Origin: a virus
Direction: 5' to 3' (one strand)
DNA: 27,609 nt
IMG/VR virus record: IMGVR_UViG_3300021475_000048
Span: 1-27,609 of that record
Below the pieces are notes generated by a model. That model searched no databases. It was not told where the DNA came from and was given only the letters and a program-made list of their open reading frames with translations. Position numbers and translations under genes: made by a program. Positions 22,653 through 27,609 of the stretch are shown here, piece by piece (the stretch's first letter is position 1; the number at the start of each line of letters is the position of its first letter).

Positions 22653-22688
22653 GGTCGAGGTTCCCTTTCGTACGGAATTCATACGCAC

Positions 22689-22705
22689 CAGGAGGACATC
22701 TCCTG
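22689..22705. promoter_or_regulatory. Palindrome, candidate operator
   Basis: CAGGAGGACATCTCCTG: 6 bp perfect arms around a 5-base centre. It lies 37 bases upstream of the small minus-strand gene. Its size suits a dimeric helix-turn-helix repressor. It touches the first copy of the 18-base repeat. Confidence 0.45.
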
Positions 22706-22802
22706 ACATGACATTGCATTCCGCGCAAGCGTCATACGAGCTAAACGCCCGGAACGACAAGGGTTTCGCCGGGAAATGTCACCGCCTGACATGGCATGGC
22801 AT
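22702..22802 (+). repeat. Pair of 18-base near-identical direct repeats
   Basis: CCTGACATGACATTGCAT at 22702-22719 and CCTGACATGGCATGGCAT at 22785-22802 match at 16 of 18 positions, 83 bases apart. The second copy overlaps the promoter -35 box. They may be binding sites for a repressor or integrase arm sites. Confidence 0.55.
22776..22792. promoter_or_regulatory. Palindrome over the -35 box, candidate operator
   Basis: ATGTCA, a 5-base spacer, then TGACAT: a 6 bp perfect inverted repeat that covers the -35 element of the plus-strand promoter. A protein bound here would block RNA polymerase. Confidence 0.45.
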
Positions 22803-22815
22803 GAAAGGCTATAAT
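22786..22815 (+). promoter_or_regulatory. Sigma70-type promoter
   Basis: CTGACA (22786-22791; 5 of 6 to consensus), an 18-base spacer, and a perfect TATAAT (22810-22815). Transcription would start near 22822 on the plus strand, away from the integrase and toward the antisense of the early genes. In this GC-rich DNA a perfect -10 box is notable. Confidence 0.65.
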
Positions 22816-22836
22816 GTGGTCAACAATGTCGATCCT

Positions 22837-22869
22837 GGCTAATCACCGCGCAATTTCAGCGGGTTAGCC
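22837..22869 (+). other. Hairpin close to the predicted transcript start
   Basis: Outer stem GGCTAA (22837-22842) with TTAGCC (22864-22869), inner stem CCGC (22846-22849) with GCGG (22859-22862), and a 9-base loop. It begins about 15 bases after the predicted start. It could be an attenuator, a 5' stabiliser or the body of a short RNA. No T-run follows. Confidence 0.4.
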
Positions 22870-22899
22870 GAGCGCCGCGAAAAACCTTCCGCAATTTCA
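22849..22899 (+). repeat. 10-base direct repeat
   Basis: CGCAATTTCA occurs at 22849-22858 (in the hairpin loop) and at 22890-22899, 41 bases apart (about four helical turns). Possible protein-binding sites; might be chance. Confidence 0.35.
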
Positions 22900-22964
22900 T
22901 ACATACGCGCGCGGCTGGCCCGCGTTGCTTGCATGGATTGCAAAGCGCCGCGAAGCTCCGGCCT

Positions 22965-23048
22965 ATGATCGAGGACGTTGACCTATGGCGCGCGGCGTTC
23001 TGGCTCGCCGTCCTAATCGGCCTGCTGCTGTTCGTCCGCTCGCGCTGA
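22965..23048 (+). CDS. Possible 27-residue membrane peptide
   Basis: An ATG ORF of 27 codons downstream of the plus-strand promoter: an acidic start (MIEDVDLWR) then a hydrophobic segment (FWLAVLIGLLLFV) and RSR end. The composition is that of a single-span micropeptide, but the ribosome-binding site is weak and length gives little statistical support. Confidence 0.3.
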   Translation: MIEDVDLWRAAFWLAVLIGLLLFVRSR

Positions 23049-23057
23049 TCGTCGGCC

Positions 23058-23122
23058 CCGGAGCTTTCATCCGGTCCAGCATGGCTCTTGCGCTACCGCA
23101 CCCTTGCGGGCCGCCTACGCGG
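23058..23122. other. Cluster of short inverted repeats
   Basis: Three short hairpins in a row: CCGGA/TCCGG (23058-23074), CCGCA/TGCGG with a 4-base loop (23096-23109), and CCGC/GCGG with a 4-base loop (23111-23122). They lie after the end of a minus-strand operon (23175) and may slow or end transcription. GC-rich DNA gives such stems easily. Confidence 0.3.
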
Positions 23123-23174
23123 GCGCTTAACGCTGACGTCGCCAACTCTCGGTGCGGGGCGACCGCGTTCCATC

Positions 23175-23426
23175 TCATCGCCGCCGCAACCGGCGAACCG
23201 CTTCGGCGAGCGCGCCGGGAGCCGGTCGCGCCGTCCGCGTCTCGGCTTCGGTAACGCAACGCTGGCAAATGATCTCGACCGCCTTCGCGCGCGCGATGAT
23301 CGCCATACCTGACGGATAGATTCCGACCGCTTCGCCGCACCGCGTGCATTGGTGCGTCGTGTCCATATCGGGATGCGTCAACCACATGTCGGCGAGCCGC
23401 ATGACGCACAGCGCGACTTTGCTCAT
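23175..23426 (-). CDS. Mini zinc-finger protein
   Basis: 83 residues; start ATG overlaps the upstream stop (ATGA). LCVMRLADMWLTHPDMDTTH is followed by CTRC (27-30) and, after GEAVGIYPSGM, by CQRC (54-57), giving one four-Cys zinc site. The C-terminal tail is Arg/Ala rich. It resembles small phage zinc-ribbon proteins of unknown role. It is the last gene of the sub-operon that starts farther right. Confidence 0.72.
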   Translation of the reverse strand: MSKVALCVMRLADMWLTHPDMDTTHQCTRCGEAVGIYPSGMAIIARAKAVEIICQRCVTEAETRTARPAPGALAEAVRRLRRR

Positions 23427-23683
23427 AGCGGGTCGATCCCGTTGCGCTCCGCGACGTCCAGCCAGCGGCTAATGTCATGCCGTGTGGTCAGGCTGCCGAC
23501 CGTAGCGCGCAGTTGGTCGATGTCGGTCCCCTGCCACACGGGATGATCGATCCACTGGCGCAGATAGGCGCGCATTAGCGCCATCTCCTCGGGCGCCAAT
23601 TCCGCGCCCTCCAGATAGGCCAGGATCACCGGGCGCAGCAGGCCCGACTGTTCGTGCATCCAGTAACCGGGTATCGCGCTCAT
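23423..23683 (-). CDS. Small conserved phage protein
   Basis: 86 residues; start chosen at the ATG at 23683, which overlaps the upstream stop (ATGA). GYWMHEQSGLLRPVILAYLEG, then MALMRAYLRQWIDHPVW and LRATVGSLTTRHDISRWLDVA predict an all-helical protein. I recognise this pattern from phage genomes but not a function. It is coupled to the zinc-finger gene. Confidence 0.68.
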   Translation of the reverse strand: MSAIPGYWMHEQSGLLRPVILAYLEGAELAPEEMALMRAYLRQWIDHPVWQGTDIDQLRATVGSLTTRHDISRWLDVAERNGIDPL

Positions 23684-23868
23684 GGTCTCCCCTTGCGCTC
23701 GCGCACTTCCGGCGTCGGCGCCATGCGCGCGACTTCCTCGATCGATAGCGGCTTGCGCCATTGCCGCGTTACCCGCGCACCTTCGTCTGGACCGCTTTCG
23801 TATAGCGGCTCATTGGTTCCGCATCGGCTGAATATCCGATCGCGATACGCTTCGACCTTGCGATGCAT
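23680..23868 (-). CDS. Small hypothetical protein
   Basis: 62 residues from the ATG at 23868, with GGTGGAG eight bases upstream. MHRKVEAYRDRIFSRC, then GARVTRQWRKPLSIEEVARM: basic and probably helical. The same frame extends to a TTG at 23937 (85 residues), but that start has no ribosome-binding site visible. Its stop overlaps the next start (ATGA). Bases 23869-23961 hold no supported gene. Confidence 0.5.
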   Translation of the reverse strand: MHRKVEAYRDRIFSRCGTNEPLYESGPDEGARVTRQWRKPLSIEEVARMAPTPEVRERKGRP

Positions 23869-23961
23869 TGTCAGGCTCCACCGGAGCACTTCGACCGGCC
23901 TGCCGTGCCGCTGATGGCAGAGCGAGAGTTGCCACAACGGACGTCCGCCAGCATAGCGCGC

Positions 23962-24096
23962 TCATTCCAAGCCGATGTTGACCGTCAGACACGCGCTGAT
24001 GCTGGTCTCACCGACCCAAAAGTAATGCCCCTGCACGATCTGGCGTTCCGGATCGAATACCGGACGCGACAAAGCGAATTCGATATGCTGCCTCAT
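23962..24096 (-). CDS. Small hypothetical protein
   Basis: 44 residues from the ATG at 24096, 10 bases after the previous stop, with GAGGAA eight bases before the ATG. MRQHIEFALSRPVFDPERQ, then QGHYFWVGETSISACLTVN. No known domain. The good ribosome-binding site and operon spacing support translation. Confidence 0.5.
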   Translation of the reverse strand: MRQHIEFALSRPVFDPERQIVQGHYFWVGETSISACLTVNIGLE

Positions 24097-24106
24097 GGCG
24101 ACTTCC

Positions 24107-24754
24107 TCAAAGCAAACCTTGCTCGCGCGCATAGGCAAGCGCCGCGCTACGTGTGATTCCCGCAGTTGCCCTCGATCCACGATCGAGAAAACCAAGCGAC
24201 CGCAAAAATGCTATTGCCGCAGACACTTTAGCGCGACTGCGAAGGGCATATTGGCGAACTAACTCTGGATGATCTAGTTGCCAGCGTTCGACCGCTTCCA
24301 GGTGCCGCTCTCGATTGGCCTCTCTCCACGTTCTCGCGTAAGCGATCTTTCGATCCCGATGCTTTGCATAGTTACGTCGGTGCCTTGCCTTGTCCTTCTC
24401 TTGGTTACGAGGCACTTGCTTTGCACGGGCGGCGAGCTTGGCGCGAAAGATGGGATCGTTGTGATACCGCTCGCGCCACGCCTTTGCGGTCTCCGCTTTG
24501 TTTCGGTGATACCATGCCAGACTGCTGTCCCGTCGGCGCTTCTGACGTTCTTCCGCCGTCAGTTTTACGCGCCATTGTTTCTCGGGATGTGCCTTGTGCC
24601 ACGAACGGCGCTGTATTTTGTTGAACGCCTCCGGGTTCGCTTTGCGCCAAGCCTCCCCTAGCTGCCGGTGCCGTTCTTTATTGGCAAGATACCACCGACG
24701 CGAACGAATACGCTGCGCCTCGCGGCGCTTTGCTTGCCGCTCCTCCTCGGTCAC
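24107..24754 (-). CDS. Highly basic Trp-rich repeat protein
   Basis: 215 residues from a GTG that overlaps the upstream stop (GTGA). About five imperfect units of R-x-W-(Y)-x-x-N-(K/R/P)-E/A-x-x-R run through residues 10-150 (RRWYLANKERHR, EAWRKANPEA, RSWHKAHPEK, LAWYHRNKAE, RTWREANRER). Such repeats are seen in phage proteins next to HNH nuclease domains, but no HNH His-Asn-His pattern is visible here. The C-terminal 55 residues (RSRAKVSAAIAFLRSLGFLDRG, then ITRSAALAYAREQGLL) look like a small separate domain. A strong positive charge suggests nucleic acid binding. Confidence 0.7.
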   Translation of the reverse strand: MTEEERQAKRREAQRIRSRRWYLANKERHRQLGEAWRKANPEAFNKIQRRSWHKAHPEKQWRVKLTAEERQKRRRDSSLAWYHRNKAETAKAWRERYHNDPIFRAKLAARAKQVPRNQEKDKARHRRNYAKHRDRKIAYARTWREANRERHLEAVERWQLDHPELVRQYALRSRAKVSAAIAFLRSLGFLDRGSRATAGITRSAALAYAREQGLL

Positions 24755-25314
24755 GGCACGATCAGCTTGTGATGACGCGCGAGGGCCTGCAACTCCAACT
24801 CGGTGTAGTGATTGCGCACCTTGGCGCGCGCCGGAATATTGTCTGAGATGACATGCAAGAACACGCCACAGCGTTCCGACAGGTTGCGGCAGTCCGCACC
24901 GGTCAGATCGCCCAGTCGGCGACCGTCGATTATCTCCCATTCAAGCAACCGGCGGGTTACGATTTCGTCGATGCGCTTCTTATCGCGTGCCGCGATCTCG
25001 GCGACCAATGCCGTCTTTTCTGCCGCCCGTTCTGCGCGCGTCTTCTGCGGCTTCTGCGACTTCGGCTGCGGGGGGTCGATAATATTAGCGCCGACCCATT
25101 CAAGGGCCGGAGTGACTAACAGTGCCGCGACCGCATCCGGATCATCGACGCCAGCAATCAATGGTCGGATGTGGTCGTAATAGAGTCGGACTAGCGCGTT
25201 CCGATCCGCTTCCGGGTTCTCAGTCCGCAGCGACTTCAATAACTCGCGCGCTTCGTCACGCGGCTGGCGCCGCCGGCCCGAAGTGCGTGACGTCGTCTCG
25301 GTATGTTCACTCAT
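24751..25314 (-). CDS. Hypothetical phage protein
   Basis: 187 residues, ATG with AGGAG eight bases upstream; start overlaps the upstream stop (ATGA). A Ser/Arg/Thr-rich N-terminus (TSRTSGRRRQPRDEARELL), then a helical part (NALVRLYYDHIRPLIAG), a charged linker (QKPQKTRAERAAEKTALV) and a domain with IIDGRRLGDLTGADCRNLSERCGVFLHVIS. I do not recognise a family. It could be a replication or nucleic acid-binding accessory protein given the RecT-containing operon, but that is a guess from context. Confidence 0.62.
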   Translation of the reverse strand: MSEHTETTSRTSGRRRQPRDEARELLKSLRTENPEADRNALVRLYYDHIRPLIAGVDDPDAVAALLVTPALEWVGANIIDPPQPKSQKPQKTRAERAAEKTALVAEIAARDKKRIDEIVTRRLLEWEIIDGRRLGDLTGADCRNLSERCGVFLHVISDNIPARAKVRNHYTELELQALARHHKLIVP

Positions 25315-25559
25315 GAGGAGACTCCTTTTCTCTTGCCTGTTACGACGGTTTTCCGGGCGCTACGCGGCGCCGAGCACGCCGCCGCTATGGTTGGGCCTGC
25401 CGGCGCGCCGAGCCAGCCGAGCGCCTTCGCGCACCGCGCGCACCATGCTCCGGCGCGCTGGCCGCGATCGGCCAGGAACCCGCCTGGGGCGACGGTAGGG
25501 GCACGTCCTGGCGCGAACGCAATCGCCTTGCGACCGCAGCGGCAACGCGGCAGCGTCAT
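25311..25559 (-). CDS. Mini zinc-ribbon protein
   Basis: 82 residues; start ATG overlaps the upstream stop (ATGA). A CRC motif (6-8) and CARC (40-43) followed by AKALGWLGAP form the only conserved blocks, suggesting a zinc ribbon with one CxC and one CxxC half-site. The C-terminal 30 residues are Ala/Arg/Lys rich. Function unknown. Confidence 0.62.
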   Translation of the reverse strand: MTLPRCRCGRKAIAFAPGRAPTVAPGGFLADRGQRAGAWCARCAKALGWLGAPAGPTIAAACSAPRSARKTVVTGKRKGVSS

Positions 25560-25930
25560 GGCGGCGGCATTAGACGGGAGAGGATCGATAGCACGATGTC
25601 GAGCTTCGCCTCGATAAGCGCGAGCCGGTGCGAGACCGTGAGCGACGCGAACACCGGCAACCGAGGCTGCGGCGGCGGCGGTCCTTCGTCTCGCAGGTAG
25701 AGGCCATGCTCGGCGAGCTTGGCCCGCACATGTTCTAGGCTAACCCTGCCGAAGTTCGGCTCGCGCATGAGTTCGCCAGCGCTCTTGCTGACCAGTTGGC
25801 GAACCGTCATATCGCGGCGCGTGAATTGGCCATTGGTGTAGTCATAGGACAGGGCGTTGTTCGCCCGCGCCGGCAAGCCAAGCTCGGCGATCGACTGGTC
25901 GAGTATGTCGGGCGCTTCGGTGTCGTTCAT
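25556..25930 (-). CDS. Stand-alone RNA polymerase alpha C-terminal-domain-like protein
   Basis: 124 residues from the ATG at 25930. Residues about 10-80 align by eye with the bacterial alpha-CTD: LDQSIAELGLPARANNAL (E. coli DDLELTVRSANCLK), DMTVRQLVSKSAGELM (GDLVQRTEVELL), then PNFGRVSLEHVRAKLAEHGL (PNLGKKSLTEIKEVLASRGL). Equivalents of the E. coli DNA-contact residues Arg265 (R22), Asn268 (N25), Gly296 (G61) and Ser299 (S64) are kept; Lys298 is Val. A 9-10 residue insertion follows helix 1. Residues 84-124 form a Pro linker and an amphipathic helix. There is no alpha N-terminal domain, so it is not a polymerase subunit by itself. It may bind DNA, sigma or host activators. The frame runs farther upstream (to 26170), but that part is shadow of the next gene. 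Confidence 0.72.
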   Translation of the reverse strand: MNDTEAPDILDQSIAELGLPARANNALSYDYTNGQFTRRDMTVRQLVSKSAGELMREPNFGRVSLEHVRAKLAEHGLYLRDEGPPPPQPRLPVFASLTVSHRLALIEAKLDIVLSILSRLMPPP

Positions 25931-25941
25931 CGGCTCAACCG

Positions 25942-26241
25942 TCAGTGGAGCGTCGGAATCGGCGCGAGCGATAAGGCGTGAAGCATCGCCTTGCCGAGAC
26001 CTTGGAAAACACTTTGCATATGCCCGAGCGGCGCCGAGTGGTGGAGCAGTTGGTCGGCCAGCCATTGCGTCTCCCGGACCGACAGCGCGACCTTGGTGTT
26101 GTCGATCGTAAACAGAAAGAAAAGCCGGTCCCGCTTGCGGTCGCGCGCAAGCTCGATGTCCAGTTCGCATTCTGTGCCGGGTTGCGAGACGAAGGTGTGG
26201 AGCAGCGCGAGCATTCCGGACGCGCCGTGTTCAATCTTCAT
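25942..26241 (-). CDS. Hypothetical phage protein
   Basis: 99 residues, ATG at 26241 with GGGAGGGA eight bases upstream; the 5' end overlaps the end of the preceding gene by 11 bases. Strand-rich N-terminal half (CELDIELARDRKRDRLFFLFTID) then helices (SVRETQWLADQLLHH, GKAMLHALS). No family recognised; possibly a small alpha/beta regulator. Confidence 0.62.
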   Translation of the reverse strand: MKIEHGASGMLALLHTFVSQPGTECELDIELARDRKRDRLFFLFTIDNTKVALSVRETQWLADQLLHHSAPLGHMQSVFQGLGKAMLHALSLAPIPTLH

Positions 26242-26440
26242 TGCGTATTCCCTCCCTTGCGGCTTTGGCCTGCTCCAAATGGACAAGCACCGCATCCATG
26301 ACGTCGATCTGCCGATCGGCCTTGCGGCGGTTCATCCGTCCGTCGTGGACCGCGCGCCCATAGACTTCGCGCCGCTTGCGACACTCGCGAGAGACTTCGG
26401 CGATCATGTCGTCAATCGTCACCGGCAGGAGATCGGGCAT
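26231..26440 (-). CDS. Small conserved phage protein
   Basis: 69 residues from the ATG at 26440, which overlaps the upstream stop (TAATG). VTIDDMIAEVSRECRKRREVYGRAV, then GRMNRRKADRQIDVMDAVLVHLEQ: an all-helical, basic protein of a type common in phage early regions (pattern of E-x-x-x-R-R-x-x-Y followed by M-x-A-V). Function unknown. Confidence 0.7.
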   Translation of the reverse strand: MPDLLPVTIDDMIAEVSRECRKRREVYGRAVHDGRMNRRKADRQIDVMDAVLVHLEQAKAAREGIRNED

Positions 26441-26682
26441 TACCGCCTCCGCTTCGCTTGCTTGTTGCGTCGCTCCTCGACCCATGCCGCGTACTGGCTG
26501 GCGCTCCATCGCCGGCTATGACCGATCAATATCCCCTCGGGGAATTCGCCTTCGTGCACGAGCCGATAGAAGTGCCGGAGCGAGACCCGCATAAGCTCGG
26601 CGAGTTGATCGGCGTCGATCAGTACCGGCACGGCGACCGTTCCGCCGGCCTCGAGGTCGATCTCGGCCAGCGTCGATTTCAT
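26440..26682 (-). CDS. AlpA/excisionase-like winged-helix regulator
   Basis: 80 residues; start overlaps the upstream stop (ATGA). VLIDADQLAELMRVSLRHFYRLVHEGEFP, then ILIGHSRRWSASQYAAWVEERR is the AlpA/Xis (MerR-like) pattern: helix-turn-helix at about residues 26-45, a wing with the conserved S-RRW and a last helix. These proteins bind DNA as excision directionality factors or regulators. It lies 4 kb from the integrase but in the same leftward strand, so it is a candidate excisionase. Confidence 0.75.
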   Translation of the reverse strand: MKSTLAEIDLEAGGTVAVPVLIDADQLAELMRVSLRHFYRLVHEGEFPEGILIGHSRRWSASQYAAWVEERRNKQAKRRR

Positions 26683-26903
26683 GCCGCCGCACCTTTTAAC
26701 GGCGGCATCTGCGGGACGTCATCGAACATGCCGGGGGCCTCGCCCTCTTCGATGCCGCCGCCGACCGCCGCGATAACCGGAATCGCCTCGATGCGCGCGG
26801 TCACATACGCCATGACGCGATGCCGCGCGCCGGGATGGAGCGACGCGAGATCATGGATGATCCGGCGCATTACGGTAATTTCGTTATCGGCAGGGACGCT
26901 CAT
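26679..26903 (-). CDS. Small hypothetical phage protein
   Basis: 74 residues from the ATG at 26903, which overlaps the upstream gene's stop (ATGA). VMRRIIHDLASLHPGARHRVMAYVTARIEA is an amphipathic helical segment of a type I see in phage early proteins; the rest is acidic and Gly/Pro rich. The frame extends upstream to 27008 without support. Function unknown. Confidence 0.62.
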   Translation of the reverse strand: MSVPADNEITVMRRIIHDLASLHPGARHRVMAYVTARIEAIPVIAAVGGGIEEGEAPGMFDDVPQMPPLKGAAA

Positions 26904-27609
26904 GGTTGGACTCTCCTCGCGGTTGCCAGCGCCGCCTTGCGTCGCTCGATCGCGTCCTGCAACCGATCTTCGTCGGGCGGAATCAAGTTTCTGGTTTTGG
27001 CGCGCCACGCCGCGCTGACCGCCAATGTCGCGATTTGGTCGGCGTTCATCGTCTCGATCTCGCCGACAAGCTCGGCGACCGGATCATCCGGCCACTCGCG
27101 GTCGCGGTCGGGCGTCTCGACGGCTTGCGCCAGCCGCTGGTGGGCGTCGCGTAGCGCATCGTTGATCTGGCCGCGGATGAGCGTCGGCGACTTCTCCAGC
27201 GCCTCCACCACGCGCTTGTTGCTGGCGATCTCGACAAGCTCGGTCTCGGTCGCCGCGTCCGCGAGAAGCTCCGAGAGGTTCCGGAGCCACAGGGTCGGGT
27301 TCGGCTCTTCCAGCGCCAGGAGACCGCCTCTAGCAGCACCAGGTGTCGTCCCGTAGGCTGTGGACGCCTGCCGGTCGCGCGCGGTCAGGCCGGCGTCGCC
27401 GTGGTCTATCTTGCCCTCGATCGTCACCCCGCCGCTTTCGGTCTGCTGGTCCTCCATCTCCTCGGCGGCATAGCCGAGACCTTCCTCGGGAAACGCGCTC
27501 CGGAGCACCGCCGCCTTGCAGCACTTGTGGATCATTTGCCGGGGCGCCTTCGCCCACCGTTCGTTCGGCACTTCGCTCCGGAAGCCCGAGAAGCCGTAGG
27601 ACTCTTCCC
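26900..27609 (-). CDS. RecT/Bet-type single-strand annealing protein (C-terminal part)
   Basis: The frame is open to the window edge, so the 5' end is missing; about 235 residues are visible. The first ~60 residues contain WAKAPRQMIHKCCKAAVLRSAFPEE and YAAEEMED, matching the C-terminal part of RecT/Bet phage annealing domains (W-x-x-x-P-x-x-M-(I/L)-x-K, then LR-x-AFP). These proteins coat and anneal single-stranded DNA during phage recombination and replication. About 175 residues follow as a tail (acidic linker, then two helical blocks that resemble each other). A partner exonuclease would be expected outside the window. It is the first visible gene of the leftward operon. Confidence 0.82.
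   Translation of the reverse strand, partial: EESYGFSGFRSEVPNERWAKAPRQMIHKCCKAAVLRSAFPEEGLGYAAEEMEDQQTESGGVTIEGKIDHGDAGLTARDRQASTAYGTTPGAARGGLLALEEPNPTLWLRNLSELLADAATETELVEIASNKRVVEALEKSPTLIRGQINDALRDAHQRLAQAVETPDRDREWPDDPVAELVGEIETMNADQIATLAVSAAWRAKTRNLIPPDEDRLQDAIERRKAALATARRVQP

Larger units (their letters stand above)
22653..23174. other. Gene-poor control region
   Basis: About 520 bases without a confident gene, lower in GC by eye than its neighbours. It holds two palindromes (22689-22705 and 22776-22792), an 18-base near-identical repeat pair (22702 and 22785), a near-consensus promoter (22786-22815), a hairpin (22837-22869), a 10-base direct repeat pair (22849 and 22890), a possible 27-residue ORF (22965-23048) and short tandem hairpins (23058-23122). 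An attP core could lie here, but none is recognised; no tRNA 3' end is seen. Confidence 0.6.

Noticed and set aside
22416-23174. tRNA gene or tRNA-derived attP core
   Set aside because: No T-arm (GGTTCRA-type) or CCA-end pattern was found by eye in the region next to the integrase.
22985-23254. 89-residue plus-strand ORF in the control region
   Set aside because: Arg/Ala/Pro-rich composition, no ribosome-binding site and overlap with the minus-strand zinc-finger gene.
23810-23992. 60-residue minus-strand ORF between small early genes
   Set aside because: It overlaps two better-supported small genes in other frames and lacks a ribosome-binding site.

Overview
The window is 27.6 kb of a temperate, contractile-tailed (myovirus-type) phage or prophage. 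It is GC-rich with tightly packed genes. Many genes overlap their neighbour by 1 to 4 bases (ATGA, GTGA or TAATG junctions), so I expect long translationally coupled operons. The host is probably a GC-rich proteobacterium, most likely an alphaproteobacterium. That guess rests on base composition and on a DUF3309-like small membrane protein; there are no host genes here to confirm it.

Bases 1-19517 (plus strand) are the late structural operon. It starts inside an HK97-fold major capsid gene and continues with head decoration and head-tail connection genes. A phage Mu-type tail set follows: tail terminator, DUF2635, sheath (gpL), tube (gpM), tail assembly chaperones joined by a probable -1 frameshift, tape measure with an embedded lysozyme domain, gpN split over two genes, hub gpP, spike gp45 carrying a long collagen-like tail, gp46, gp47 and gp48. 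The operon ends with receptor and lysis-type genes: a beta-helix fibre, a self-cleaving S74 fibre, and a TIM-barrel glycosidase between two tiny membrane proteins.

Bases 19586-27609 (minus strand) are a convergent block of early, recombination and accessory genes. It runs leftward from a RecT-type annealing protein at the right edge, through an AlpA/excisionase-like regulator, a stand-alone RNA polymerase alpha C-terminal-domain-like protein, several mini zinc-ribbon proteins and a very basic Trp-rich repeat protein, to a tyrosine integrase and conserved phage proteins. The two blocks meet at a GC hairpin (19544-19571). Phage genes lie on both sides of the integrase, so neither prophage end is in the window.

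The only stretch of more than 300 bases without a confident gene is 22653-23174. It holds a near-consensus sigma70-type promoter, two palindromes, an 18-base near-identical repeat pair and a hairpin close to the predicted transcript start, and looks like the control region.

The most interesting items are the free alpha-CTD-like protein, the gp45 spike fused to collagen repeats, the glycosidase cassette and the control region.
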